64,000 bases of DNA, from the NCBI GenBank assembly GCA_030386875.1, contig CM059574.1:3479934-3543933 (forward strand), in the 5' to 3' direction. Under the pieces are notes generated by a model. It was not told the origin of the DNA and searched no databases. It was given only the letters and a program-made list of their open reading frames with translations. Each line of letters starts with the position of its first letter. Position 1 is the stretch's first letter. Source of the stretch: Morinoia aosen. Taxonomy: Eukaryota; Arthropoda; Malacostraca; Amphipoda; Talitridae. The translations under genes were made by a program, and so were the position numbers. This document shows positions 45,464-57,444 of this stretch, piece after piece.

Positions 45464-45523
45464 TTTATACCATAATTAACCGGAGCAAGTTGCATATTAT
45501 AGGATGTGCGTCGTATATCTTTG

Positions 45524-45555
<32 letters not shown>

Positions 45556-46159
45556 AATTAAAGTGCGTAGTGTTCAATATTTAATTGCTACAATAATGTA
45601 TTCATCGAATAAATATGGATGTAAGGCTACCTCTGCCATGTAGTAAAACTAGGCTTAATGCATGTTTTACTTTATTGAGGGATTTTCACTGGGAAGAGTG
45701 CAGCTGCTGGAATGACTACAGCAATACTGCCAATATTCCTGTGGTTACTCAAAGCAGGTACACTTTTAGTTCAACGATGCTCGTTATTCAAATTTTCAAC
45801 TATTAACACGTCGATCATGGATACAGAGCAATTCGAAAATTAACTAATCTTGATAACACATTCTTTATAACGCAATATGACGTAGCAGTGATTATTCAAA
45901 AATCGTCTGAACAAATCGGTAGGTAAGAGTGAAAAAGCACAGCAGAATATGGAAAAGGGGCAAGAGAAAGATTTGTACGGAAGATTTGTACTTCGGGAGC
46001 CTATTTTTATAATTTGAATTTTTACGAGGCCTCTAATATATATATATATAGTCTAAAGTAAATGTCCATTAAAGATGATGAAAATTGTAAAATAACTAAA
46101 CCTGCTTCCTATGTATATCGTTCAACAAGTATTCTATGAGAATAGAGGACTCTTGAAGC

Positions 46160-46740
46160 GTGTTCCTTTAGTGATTCTTGGGAATAGAATTTTAATTTCC
46201 GTGAGCGCATTAAACTCCATATTGACCATAGTTCCCTCAGAAAAAAATTCATTTGGTGCCCTAAGGCTCATTTAGTATTGAAACATTCAAATAAATTAAA
46301 ATCTGTTATATTATTCTGATTTACTTCGTCAATAATTTGAAAATAAAATTTTCTTTTGTGAACGTGAAGTTAGAGTCACAAGTAGCTCATGTCAACTGAA
46401 GTTAAGCGTGCTATGTTAATTAATTTTGCTGCTGTGGAATAACTGTACTCAATTTTTATTTAACAACAAACACTTTGAAAAGGTATAGGAAATATAATTT
46501 TATATATTTTATTTTATAATTAAAATTATTTTTAGTTATTTTTGAATTACTCTGGTTTCTGAAGGATGTTCATGTTATATCTCATAGCAATATGAATTGA
46601 CTTTAGCCAAAAATAAATATCCTGAAATTTTCATTTTTAGAAGGAAATGAAAAATTAAAATGTCTAAAATATTTGATGCAATGTAACAATTTTTCCGTTA
46701 AATTTTACTGCATTTGGTGATGAAATGTCTTATATATGTA
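46160..46740 (+). repeat. Third, partial copy of the duplicated VBP1 unit
   Basis: Matches 37307-37880 in the same orientation: the last 65 bp of the MITE, then intron sequence ('GAAGGATGTTCATGTTATAT', 'TTTTACTGCATTTGGTGATG'). It is joined directly to the end of the right arm and is cut at a TA by a mariner element. It stops short of exon A. Confidence 0.85.
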
Positions 46741-48445
46741 TACAGGGTGTTTTTGTTACTTTGAACAAACTTCGAACTTAGGTACAAAAACTCAAAATAA
46801 ATCGATTTTCATGAATGACAAAATGTCCAAAACTCTCTAGTTTTCGAGTTATAGTTACTTGAAGAATATTAGAACTTCAAGTAGGATTGCACGCGCGCAC
46901 CATTTTTAGCGCTACCTTTGATAGTTAAATAGGTTTTTGGGCCCCACAATGGAGTATTTTTGTAATTTCACAATGTAATTTGCGTGTAGACGTTTTACAA
47001 ATAAGAATAAATTGTCCTAAATGAGTAATTATCAATTATTATCATGTAAGCTAACCATTAATCAGTAAGCATTGCAGGACACAGGTAAAAAACATAATCA
47101 ATACAAACTTTAATGTAAGAACTTTAACGCAAGAACAAACTTGAATACAGTTTTATTACAACAGTTACTCGAAATGGCCTCCATGAACTTCAACACATTT
47201 ACGACATCTAACAGCCAGTGAGTGCCTTACAGATTTAAACACGCCAGGCATTTCCGTAATACGACCAGCTGAGTCCACAATGCGTCCAACCAGATCCTGT
47301 TCCGATTCAACAGGAGTGGCATACACGAGGTCCTTCATGGTTCCCCACAAGAAGAAATCCAGTGGCGTCAAATCAGGCGACCTAGCTGGCCATGCTACAG
47401 GAGCACCTCTGCCAATCCATCGGTTTTGAAATTGGTTATTCAGGAACAGGCGTGTTTCACGAAAGTAATGCGCTGGCGCTCCGTCATGCTGGAACCACAT
47501 TCGCCTGCGTGTCTCCAATGGCACGTCCTCCAGTAGTCCAGGCAAAACTTCGCGTAGGAAGATGGTGTACGCAGGTCCCGTGAGAGGAGAAGGTAATAGG
47601 TACGGACCAATTAAATTATTGCCAATAATGCCTGCCCACACGTTGACACTAAATCTGTGCAGGTGACTATTAGGCTGCATAACATGAGGGTTATTTCCAG
47701 CCCAGTAATGATTATTGCGACGGTTGAAATCTGTGAAGAGAATAAGTTTTGAGAACCCGGGATTCATTCTTTCCTGTTGCATTAACCACTGGCAAAACAG
47801 CATACGAGGTTCAAAATCACCTGGCATGAGCCCTTGCACTCTTTGGAAATGGTACGGATGTAATTGCTGACGATGTAGTGCCCTCCACACAGTAGTATGG
47901 TTTCGCAAGCCAAGACGTTGAGCAGCTGCACGAGTGCTGGTTCGTGGATGTTGCTCAAAGTATTCCACAATTCTATCCTCCTGTGGATGATGGCCGCGCC
48001 CAGCATTCCCTCTGTTAACGTTGAAGCTGCTGGTGTCACGCAATCTCGTATGCAGAGTAGCAAAATACCGGAAATCAGGCTCTTCGCGCCTAGGAAACCT
48101 TTCTCTGTACATCGTCAGAGCGAGCCTACCATTTCCGCCTGCAGCTCCATAAATCAAATGCATGTCTGCCTTCTTAGCATTGATAAATCTTTCCATGGTC
48201 ACAGTGCAACGGCGTGTCAACAAATGGCGAACTGATACTGCAACACGTGCGTTCCAGTAATGTAGATTGTTAATAATAAATTTTATTTCATTATTTCAGT
48301 TTCACATTGCATCTTGAAATCTTGTCGTTGATTGCATAGAATGGATAACCCATAATGAAATGAGAAAAAATGCTTTAATTTGTCGCAATTCAAGCCATTG
48401 CTCGAACGCTGAGGTCCTTTGCGGACTTGGTAAGGCAGAGTTAAA
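46741..48445 (-). mobile_element. DD41D (rosa-like) mariner element, one terminus missing
   Basis: The left terminus TACAGGGTGTTTTTGTTACT lies at a TA target in the third VBP1 copy. The transposase gene is on the minus strand. The expected right terminus (ending AACACCCTGTA) is not found before the SINE at 48446, so that end is lost or too decayed to see. Confidence 0.82.
47165..48223 (-). CDS. Mariner (IS630-Tc1-mariner) transposase, DD41D type
   Basis: A 352-aa open frame with no stop. It has an N-terminal helix-turn-helix region (EDRIVEYFEQHPRTSTRAAA, residues about 82-101) and a WRALHRQQLHPYH motif. The catalytic core has FTD (first Asp), QHDGAPAHY (second Asp) and RSPDLTPLDFFLWG (third Asp). 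I count 41 residues between the second and third Asp, the signature of the rosa/DD41D group. Between FTD and 'NRRNNHYW' the segment is about nine residues shorter than usual (ESxF...G missing), suggesting an in-frame deletion next to the first catalytic Asp. The frame is otherwise open, so it may be a fairly young copy. Activity is doubtful because of this gap and the missing terminus. Confidence 0.88.
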   Translation of the reverse strand: MLTRRCTVTMERFINAKKADMHLIYGAAGGNGRLALTMYRERFPRREEPDFRYFATLHTRLRDTSSFNVNRGNAGRGHHPQEDRIVEYFEQHPRTSTRAAAQRLGLRNHTTVWRALHRQQLHPYHFQRVQGLMPGDFEPRMLFCQWLMQQERMNPGFSKLILFTDFNRRNNHYWAGNNPHVMQPNSHLHRFSVNVWAGIIGNNLIGPYLLPSPLTGPAYTIFLREVLPGLLEDVPLETRRRMWFQHDGAPAHYFRETRLFLNNQFQNRWIGRGAPVAWPARSPDLTPLDFFLWGTMKDLVYATPVESEQDLVGRIVDSAGRITEMPGVFKSVRHSLAVRCRKCVEVHGGHFE

Positions 48446-48740
48446 GGTTAGGTTAGGTTAACATCGGCATCTTGGGGATGCTTTATTTCCAATCAAGCAT
48501 GATGCATATGATCTTAGCATTGGTTTTTCAAATGTCTTATATCTAACCCTATATATAGGACACCATGACGGTTCCCCCGTAAAGCCGGTACCCATTTCTG
48601 ACACCTGGGTTGAGTGGGGTATTGTGCTTGAGCTTTCCCTTATACCCAAAGAGGAAAATCTCCGCGCCAGCGCCGAAATACGAACCCGCGACTCCAACAT
48701 ACGAGCCCGATCCCTTAACCACTGTACCACGGAGAGCACC
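48446..48740 (-). mobile_element. tRNA-derived SINE, second copy
   Basis: Same family as 28043-28332 and highly similar. The plus-strand left end is AGGTTAGGTTAGGTTAACAT, and the tRNA-like head is at the right end (GGTGCTCTCCGTGGTACAGT on the minus strand). Its B box has decayed (GGTTCGTATTT). Confidence 0.78.
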
Positions 48741-48776
48741 GAGCACCGAAAAGCCTTCCGCAATAAAGTTCTCTGT

Positions 48777-48967
48777 ATTCGATCCTGTTAATCAGCCTAA
48801 AAAATTAATAACGCTGGTAATATTTGACTAAGCGGAACAATGGTGGGGGTTCCTCACATCTTCAGCGAAAAATGTATTTGCAAACACTAAAAACGTTTGT
48901 CTGCCCATCTTTCTACGAGTCCAAAGCCAGAGCAACGGAATCGGGCAAGCTATCGAGCGTGTCCGCC
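48777..48967 (+). repeat. 5' LTR of BEL element B, first piece
   Basis: About 90% like 57430-57620. It continues after the hAT element at 51030 with CCGCCAGAG, the same bases that follow in the 3' LTR. The 3' limit of the LTR is unknown because the other copy is truncated. Confidence 0.8.
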
Positions 48968-51029
48968 GGCCAGTGTTTCCACGAGCAGGGTAATTACCCC
49001 AGTTTAGGGTAATCAGGGGTACCCTAGGGTAATGTTTAGGGTAATGAAAAATATGGGCAAATCTAGGGTAATCAGAGCTCCGTGAAGGAAGTGACCGCCT
49101 AATCTACGAAAAATAAAAAAATTGAAAGCCAATATGCAAGCACCCTACTGGTTACCACTTGAACGAAATGTAATGAAACGGGTCAGAATTTAGTGTTCAC
49201 AAAACTGCACTGCTGCTGTGGTTAGTGTCGCATATTTGAGTGTCATCAGATATCGCTCACGAAAGACGGCGTCAAGATACGAAGCCGTGATATCTCTTGT
49301 CCACTTCGTTTTGACAAATGATTCTGAGTTGCATTTTGCTAATAAAAACTCGATCGGTGTCAGCAACAGCCAGTCGACGCAAGTCACTGTCCTGTTCTGA
49401 TTGCGCTAGTGGTTATAAGCTTCAAAAGGAAATTGACAGGTATGTTTGTTGTATTGTTAAATTCCACAGCTAATATGTTTCATCGTAGTAATAATTAATA
49501 GGTTCATTCTGCTGATAGTCATTGAATTAACAGCAGAGTTGCCCCACAGCGCTGGTATTTTGCCAACTAATTAGATGGAAGGCGTCCTATTTCTTAGCCA
49601 TGTTGCTCGCCAACGAAGCATGTTATTGTATCGATGCAAACAAAAAAATTTAGACAGGGTTCTTTGACACTTCGAGTTGCAAAAGGTGCTGAAGGCGAAA
49701 GGAAGAAGCTATGAAATTAGTTACAAAAATTCATATAAACAAAAGAGTACAGTTATCGACTTAAAACTTGCAATATATGTTTGTATTCTCACTGTCTTTT
49801 GGCGCAGTAGCACGGACGTAGAATTTGATATAGCTGCGATCATGCCTAGAATTCCGTCAACCAAAATTGAAGCACTAGGGGTTCTATCATCTGAGTGTTG
49901 AGGAAAGTTTATGCATATTAATAAAGGCAAGGTAGTTTTTTCCAAAAACCTCTGAATTTCCTCACCCGCTCTTCAGGAAATGAAGAAATTTGATAACTTT
50001 ACAATCAACTTTATGAGTTGATAAGTGAATGTGATTGCAACGAAGTCTCTGAGAAGCATATGTGGTGTAACAAGATTGGATAAAATCCGTTATGAAAAGA
50101 TATGACCAAGGTCATGTGTGAGGGAAGCCAGAAAGTCGTCGCAAAGAGTGGATCAAAGTGTTAGGTTAGATTGAGCATGTGGAAAGAATGGCTGAAGTGC
50201 GTGAATGGATGGAAAATTTAATAAAGAATAAATAATAGTAGGGATAAGTACGCATATTATTGCATTTCTTGCAGCATAGCAGATGATCGCGCACCGAGTG
50301 AGGAAGAGCCAATGACACCACCTCGAAAAAAGGAAAGCTCCACGTGAAAGCTAAAAACTACCACCAGAAATTTAAAGATTCGTGGACATCGGAACCTGAG
50401 TTTGAGGGATGGTTAGCCAAGTCTTCAAAATCAACAGAGCAAAAGGATTTGGCATAGTGTAAGGTTTGTCGAACTGATATTACTTGTGGGAAATCGGAAA
50501 TCAAGCGTCACATGCTCTCAGAGACACAAACAACGATCCATGGTGGCAAAGAAAACCCCATTAATTGCCAGCAACGTGCTATCCAATGATCCTCTCGAAA
50601 GTCTTGCTCGTAAAGTGGAAATGCATGTTTGTGCATTTTTAGCTAAGCACCACCTATTTCATTGTGTGAGCCTCTTTTAGTTTGATGAAAACAATGTTCC
50701 CAGATCAGGAGTCGCAGAAAAAAAGGGCGCCTTTGGAAAACAGCGGGCATCAAAATTAATTCGACAGGTTTTTGGCAAACATCTTGTACGTGATATCGTC
50801 TGGATATCAAACCAGCATTCTAACGTCGTTCGACTGGATTTCCCACCTGACGCTCATGCAGTATGTAACACAGGACTTATTCATACTGACAGAGCTCTGG
50901 AAACCAGTCCATTAACCTTTTAGTTAATAAATAGATCATAGGTCTGGATTAGCTGTTTTAGGGTAATCTGGGGTAATCAACACCCTTCAGCTAGGGTAAT
51001 TAGAGTCGCCTCGAGTGGAAACCCTGGCC
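48968..51029. mobile_element. hAT-superfamily element, decayed
   Basis: Terminal inverted repeats GGCCAGTGTTTCCAC and GTGGAAACCCTGGCC are hAT-like. Both ends hold clusters of AGGGTAAT (six or so at 48990-49070, four at 50960-51000), the kind of subterminal repeat that hAT transposases bind. A BED-finger coding remnant lies at 50353. The flanking 8-mers (TGTCCGCC and CTGCCGCC) agree only in part, so the target duplication has decayed. Confidence 0.8.
50353..50530 (+). pseudogene. hAT transposase remnant with BED zinc finger
   Basis: Reading on the plus strand: KNYHQKFKDSWTSEPEFEGW, then 'LAKSSKSTEQKDLA', a stop (TAG at about 50457 where Tyr is usual), and CKVCRTDITCGKSEIKRHM. C-x2-C followed by a distal H is the BED finger found at the start of hAT transposases. 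Traces may continue to about 50920, but frames are broken and I do not recognise the catalytic core. Confidence 0.7.
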
Positions 51030-52065
51030 CTGCCGCCAGAGACCGACACGTCAGAAGAGACCTAGCTGTGAGCGAGGGTGCATCTTGCTATGTGCTCCGC
51101 GGTACTCCGGCAAACCGCCCTCGCTACCGGGGACTTCTACGTCTTCGACAGCTGGCTACATTGAAGAGTGCTCGCCTGAACATTATATTCGAAATCGTCA
51201 GGTGAGCCCTCCAGCCAGATTATGCTTCGCTTGCCATTTACTTATCACTGTTTTTGCGTTACCAGGCCCCAGATGGCTGCCCGGTAAATTTGTGTGTCAT
51301 AGGGCCCGTTAATTCGGGATTTGTGTCCACTGGGCGGGTGGCAGCACACAAATTTTTATTCGAATATAATCTTCTAATTTGAAACTCACCAATCATTTTC
51401 GAAAGTTTATTCAAAATGATTCACTTAATTCCTTTTTTTTACGACGTCTTTTTGAGAACTACAAAGTTCTAAAGCCGTGCTGCTTTTGCGCAGTTTTGCC
51501 TAAAAGGCAATTTAGCCGGCTTGACCTCAGCGCCATCTAGGTGTCGGTAGAGCTTGGCTCAGAATTCGACAGGTTAAATCCTGGCATCTATCTATCCACA
51601 TCTTCAATTTTTTCCTTTTCTTTTTTCAACAACTAAAAATGAATTGTGATAACCTTTGAAATAACTTTTTTTTCTTCTTAAAGCTGCTGTCCGGAGTAGC
51701 GGGAGCGGGTCTCTGTCTCATTAGTTATAAGTCGAGTGCAGCCGGTGGGTTGTTAGTCAGGGTTCCTTTTTTGTTGCTTAAGAGCCTTACGTTTTTTACA
51801 GGTTCTGGCCTTTTGAACCTTGTCTAACCTTTATTTGGTTCACTCATTACAGAATATAGTTAAGCTATTCCTGAAAAAAAAATTTTTTTGAATGTGTAAA
51901 CTTCAAAAATAAAAATGTTGTGAATTTAAAAAGTAACTGATGGGGTAAGTGTAATTTTTTGTGTATTTTCTATGTCATCAATGTGTTTTTCTATGCTTTT
52001 TAAAGGGATATAACTCGTCCACTTTAAGGTGTAGACGTGACTCTGTTTAGCTGAACTTTTTTCTA
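51030..52065 (+). other. Rest of 5' LTR and leader of BEL element B
   Basis: No gene. It holds the remainder of the 5' LTR and the untranslated leader. I could not identify the primer-binding site. Confidence 0.5.
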
Positions 52066-55000
52066 ATGAGCCTTGAAATAGAATTTGATTATTTAATTAT
52101 GGAAACGGAAAAGTGTACTGCCTTAGCCATCAGCATTAAATTACGGGGCATAAAGTGTAGCATTACATCTCTTAGAAAAAAAGCTCTTTCACCTAACTGT
52201 GAGCTCTTTTTTCAGCTAATTGAAGCTGTTCCTCAATTGAGTGGGCTGTTACAGTCCTTCAGACTTCTGCCCGCTACTATTCCTACAGATGTTAATGAGG
52301 TTTCTGAAGAGGAGCTAGTTAGCAGGGCGGAGTATGAGGTTCAGCTCATAGAATTAATGGTAGAACTTAAAAAACTCATTTCCACTTCCCAGGTGCTAAA
52401 CTCTAGTGCTACCGGTGAACCTTCTGTGTCTAAGGTTTCTACTTCTGATGTTCCTTTGAATATCTTTAGAGCACCTCAGTTGACACTGAACAAATTCAGT
52501 GACAATGAGGGGTGCCCTTTCGACTTCCTTCACTTTCAGGAGTCCTTTGCTAATGCCCTTCAAGCTTATCCTAGCATGAGTGAAAGGCAAAAATTTATCT
52601 TTTTAAAAAACCAACTTCAAGGAAGAGCTCTCAGTCTTATAGAGGGGCTTCCTAATGAAGAAACCAGTTTTCAGTCGGCTTGGGCATTACTTAAGCAAGA
52701 TTTTCTTAACGCTGACAAATTAATCTCATTAGCTCTTGATGAGATCTTGAGCTGTCCTAGTGTTCAGAGTCTATCCGAAATAAATTCTTTCCTCTCTAAG
52801 GTTAAATTTCGCCTTCTTGAACTTTCCAAGTTGGGTTTGGATTTCTCTAATGAGAAGTCGGGTAACCTACTGTTTTCTGCTTTAATTAAAACTAAACTTC
52901 CTGAATTTTTCCTGTTGGAACTCCTTCGCTATTTTAAAGCGAGTTTCTTTTCCTTGAAGATGTTTGAGAATGCTCATAAAGTGCTTTCTCTTCTCGAAAC
53001 CAAAAGTAAATCCAAACCGTCTCATGTATTCCGTAGTAAGGAAACAGAAATGGTGACCCGGACTGAGGTGAGGGACAAAACGCCACATTTACCTAGGCCT
53101 AATAAGCCGCCCGATTTCAAGGTATGTCGATTTTGTAACCAAGCTAACCATGCTTCGTTTGCATGCAAGCGATTTAATTCGCACGAAAAGCGTGTGAAAC
53201 GGGCTGGTGAATTGAAATTATGTACTACCTGTTTGAGCAGTAAGGATTTGTCTAGTGCGTGTCCCTCCAAAGTTAAGGGTCTCCCGTTCCTGTGCTCTTT
53301 GTGTAAAGCTAACAATCATGTTAGCCCTTTGTGTCCTAAATTTGTTGAATCCAGTGCCTTCGTTGCAACCTCCTCATGACGGTTAAAGGCCCGTCTAAGG
53401 ATGTGCCCTCTTGTTGCTCTTACCACCAAGTATGGTGGGGTAACTAAGCGTGTTAATTTTCTAATTGATAGCGGCAGTCAGTCGTCGCTTATTGATTTGG
53501 AGACTGTAAGTTCCGACTATTCTGATGTAGACTTGCAGGAGCTAACTATTAACACAGTAGGTGCTTCTGTTCCTTTAATTGGTAAGCAAATTAGCATTGA
53601 ACTCGTGCTCCCGGACAGTGAGAAGCATGAGCTTGATGTTTCCGCTATGAGAAATTTAAACCTCCAGATGGGTATGAGAGATTTGAAGGCTAAACTCGAA
53701 ATTTTAAAAACTAAACTTCCTTTGTCGACTTCCTATCCTGAAGTTATGAATGATATCATCCAAATTCGCGGAATTTTGGGTGTAGATGCTCATCAAGCTT
53801 TTAAAGTACTGGAGTTACAGCACGTAAATAGCTATAAGGCCATGCGCATTTCTAACGGGTTTCTACCCTTTGGGGAGTTAAAATGTTACAACTCCTCTTT
53901 ATCTTTTTTTGTTGCTTCTAAAACTAAGAAGCTAAACAATGCTATTGAAGCTTCCGTTAAAAGGAAAGTTAATGTTGAATTATGTAAACCTGCTCGGTCT
54001 CTTGATAGCGAAACTAAATCTAAACCTAAAAGGAAAATTTCTAAGTGTACCTTAAATGAAGGCCGTTACCGTAATATTTTAAATAATTTCTTTGAAACTC
54101 CTAAAGTATGTACATCATTATTTGACGTTTCTGAGCAGTGCGTAGTTCAGACTGGACTTGATCAGCTGCTTGACCTTGAGCTTATTGGTATACCCTCTAA
54201 GGAGGAAGAAAATGATAAGGAATTGGAATATTTTAAAGATAGTGGTTAACATGAAGAAGGTAGATATTCTGTCCATTTGCCCTGGAATTGCCAACTTTTG
54301 GCTAGAGTGCCTAACAATTTTGTATTAGCAAGATATCTTGCTCGTAAAGTAGCGACTGATAATGCCCTAAAGGGGATTGAACAGGCCTATAATGACGTAT
54401 TCCTTGAGCAGCTTGAATTGGGCATCATTGAACCCATTTCCGTCAAAAGGATAAATGTGCGAGCTCACAAATGGATCCTGCATAGGCCTGTAATACGTAC
54501 ACATGTAGAAACTTCTAAAATTCGTCCTGTGTTTAATTGCTCTTTAAAGGTCAGTGGTTTACCCAGTCTGAACGAAGCCTCTTATGTGGGTTCTAATCTG
54601 ATGAATAATTTGTTAGGACTTTTGGTCTATTTCCGTGTAAATACCGTAGTGGTTCTTTCTGACATTTTTAAAGCTTTCTTGCAGGTGAAACTTGCTTGTG
54701 ATTTTGACCGTAATCAGTTCAGCTTTGTCCTTTACAAGGACGGCAAATTCTTGTATTACCGTTACACTACTCTGTTGTTCAGGTTTGTTGCATCACCTTA
54801 TATTCTTAACTATCTGCTCAAATTACACGCTCAAACTATTACTGATTTGACAGTTAGAGACGTTATGGCGAATAAGCTGTACGTCGACAATTTAGTATTT
54901 ACGACTGAGAGTCCTGAACTAGCGCTTAGCACATTTCGAAGCGCCAATAGCGCATTTGAGGAGAGTGGATTTCCGTTGCGCAAATGGAAGTCCAATAATT

Positions 55001-57444
55001 CTGAACTTCTTTCCCAAATTGACCCGGCTCTATGTAGTGCCGAAGTGCACTCCCGAGTGCTGGGGTACGACTATAACTCTTCTACTGATCTTCTTTCTCT
55101 GTCTCTGAAGGAGTTGGACTTGTCGTGTAAAACACGTAGAAAAGTTTTATCTGAAGTTGCCGCGCTCAATGACCCCTTGGGGATTTTGCTACCCTTTTCT
55201 GTGCGAGGTAAGCTCATTTTGAAAAAATTAACGCCCTTAAGGCTAGGTTGGGATCAGGATGTCCCGGAAGATTTATGTAAGGAATGGCAAAGCTATTGTC
55301 GGGAGTTTTCGGAGTTGAGGGATTATGAGTTTCCTATGATGAATTTGGCTGAGACCAAAACTACGCAACTTGTTGTATTTTGTGATGCTAGTACTAGCGC
55401 CTTTGGCACCTGTATTTATGGCGTCCAAGAGGAACGCTGCGCCTTACTTTTCTATAAAGTTTACGTTTCGCCTTCTCGCCAGCAAACTCTTCCTTCTCTT
55501 GAGCTCTTGGCATTGTTTCTTGCCTATCAGTGTCTTGTATCTCTTTTGTGTGATGTTAAATTTCCCTACAAAGTGTCTAATGTAACTATTCTTACTGATT
55601 CCCAAGTTACCCTAGCTTGGCTCTTGAGCGGCAAAACTCCTCGAAAAAATGTGTTTGTAAGCAACAGACTAAAAGACATAGAAACCATGCGTAAAAAGCT
55701 AGAATGTAAGACTTTGGCTGCCTTCAGCTATGAGTGTGTACCCACGATGTTTAACGTTGCAGACATGCTGACACGGGGGATTAAGGTATCTAAGTTTCTA
55801 GAGTGTAAACCGTTATGGTTAGAAGGTCCTTCTTGGATCAGAGAAGGTAGAGGCAAGTGGCCTAAGGGTCACTTAGGATGCATTCCGCAGTAATTTGTTT
55901 CATTAATGTTGCTCACCCAGGTGAAGCTTCGATTGTGGAGCTTGGGCGCTTTTCCTCCTACCCCAGACTATTAGGTGTGGTAGAGAAAGTATTTAGGGCT
56001 GTAGCAATCTGGAAGCGAACAGATCCGGGAGAGTCTAAACTGCGAGCGTTTCTTTACCTCATTTCCTCTATGCAAAGAGAGCAGTTTGCCAGCGAGGTAG
56101 AGGCCTTGGAAAACAAGAATCCTCGTCCGCCTCTGCTTGTTAGATCTTTCAACTTGTTTCTTGACTCTCATAATTTAATTAGATCCAGCAGCCGCATTGT
56201 CTTAGCGGAGGAATTGGATTAAAACACTAGGAACCCTATTCTGTTGTCTAGTTCTTCTCATCTAACCTATCTTCTGATCTTGCATACCCATAAAACTCTT
56301 AATCATCAGGTGTTGAGTCGACCGTGCAAAAACTTAAAATGGACGGTTATTTGATACCTCGCTGTAAGCGTACTGTGCGTGGCGTTCTATCCAAATGCAT
56401 AGTATGCAAGCGGGTGAACGCTAAGGCTTTCTCTTATCCTGACCCGCCTGTTTTGCCAGACAGTCGGACTAATTTTGTGAGACCTTTCGCTACAACAGGA
56501 ATGGACTTTTCAGCTCATTTCTGGGTGTTAGATCCGTTTGGCCATAAACAAAAAGTGTATCTTTTACTGTTTACGTGTTTTTAAGCTAGAGCTATTCGTA
56601 TAGAGCTTCTTCCTTCCATGACGTTGGAAGAATTTTGTTTTGCCTTCATTCGATCCACGAACGAAAGGGTGTCCCTTACACCGTGTATTCCGATAATGCT
56701 AAAACTTTCGTAGCTGCTTCTAACCTTTTGGTAGAAGTTTTAACTTCTTCCTTGTATGAGGAAAGTTTCCGCACTTTTAACACTAAATTTAAAACTATCC
56801 CGATCTATAGTCCACAATTTGGTGCGATCTGGGAACGCTTGTTTAAATCTATTAAGGAGAGTTTGTACAAGCTCTTTGGTCGTAGCACTTATCCTTACTT
56901 GGCCTTTCTCACTGCAGTTTCTGACATCTCTCTTAATCTTAATCGACGTCCTCTTTCCTATACAGAGACGGGGGACACTATTTTGCCTATTATGCCTATT
57001 CAGTTCCTTCAACTTTATCCAACTTCTAACTCTTTAATCCTTTCCGATGAGGTCCCTGACTTGGAAACCGAGGACGATGAGCATCGAGAGCATTTGCTCT
57101 CCGCGCTTGAGAGGCGCGACGTGCTGGTGGCCAAGTTCAGGGAACTCTGGTACTCTCAATACTTAATTTCTCTGAGAGGTCCATATCCTCTTAAATCGTT
57201 GCCTTTTAAAAACAAATTTTTATCAGTAGGTCAGGTTGTCTTGCTAAGGCATCCCATAAGACCTAGACCGTTCTGGACCTTAGTCCGTATCATCGCGCTG
57301 CTTCCCGGACGCGATGGCAAGGTCCGAGTTGTTAAAATTACTAAGGCTGATCACTCTGAGTCTGCCGTTAAAATTTCTCTTCTTCGCCCCCTGGAGCTAG
57401 CTGATTTTGATACTGCTTCAGAGGAGGGGATTCGATCCTTTTAA
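52066..57444 (+). pseudogene. BEL/Pao gag-pol of element B (several stops and frameshifts)
   Basis: Gag (52066-53379, 437 aa) has the BEL capsid region ('FHFQESFANALQAYPSMSER' class) and zinc motifs CRFCNQANHASFAC and CSLCKANNHVSPLC. In the same frame, after TGA at 53377, the protease follows with LIDSGSQSSLI (about 53465). After TAA at 54247 comes RT (54277 on) with YVDN, common in this family in place of YVDD, then RNase H (VVFCDAS, TDSQVTLAWL). The frame stops at 55891. Integrase pieces are 55878-56222, 56324-56584 (TTGMDFSAHF) and 56635-57444 (YSDNAKTF, GAIWERL), separated by stops and single-base shifts near 55900, 56580 and 56655. Up to 55891 the frame is the same throughout, so gag-pol was one polyprotein. 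All frames are on the plus strand. Confidence 0.9.
57417..57429 (+). other. Polypurine tract of BEL element B
   Basis: CAGAGGAGGGG directly precedes the repeated ATTCGATCC, as expected for a polypurine tract next to a 3' LTR. Confidence 0.55.

Larger units (their letters stand above)
36820..46160 (+). repeat. Right arm of the large inverted duplication (9.3 kb)
   Basis: It mirrors 27418-34927. It begins with the MITE (36820-37372), holds VBP1 exons A-D on the plus strand, and ends at 'GACTCTTGAAGCG' near 46160. It is longer than the left arm because of the 2,099-bp LTR insertion at 39064-41162. Confidence 0.92.

Noticed and set aside
27418-46160. Assembly artefact as the whole explanation of the inverted repeat
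   Set aside because: The arms have different insertions with clean boundaries (SINE, LTR with target duplication) and different private mutations, so they are distinct loci. Long reads would still be the final test.
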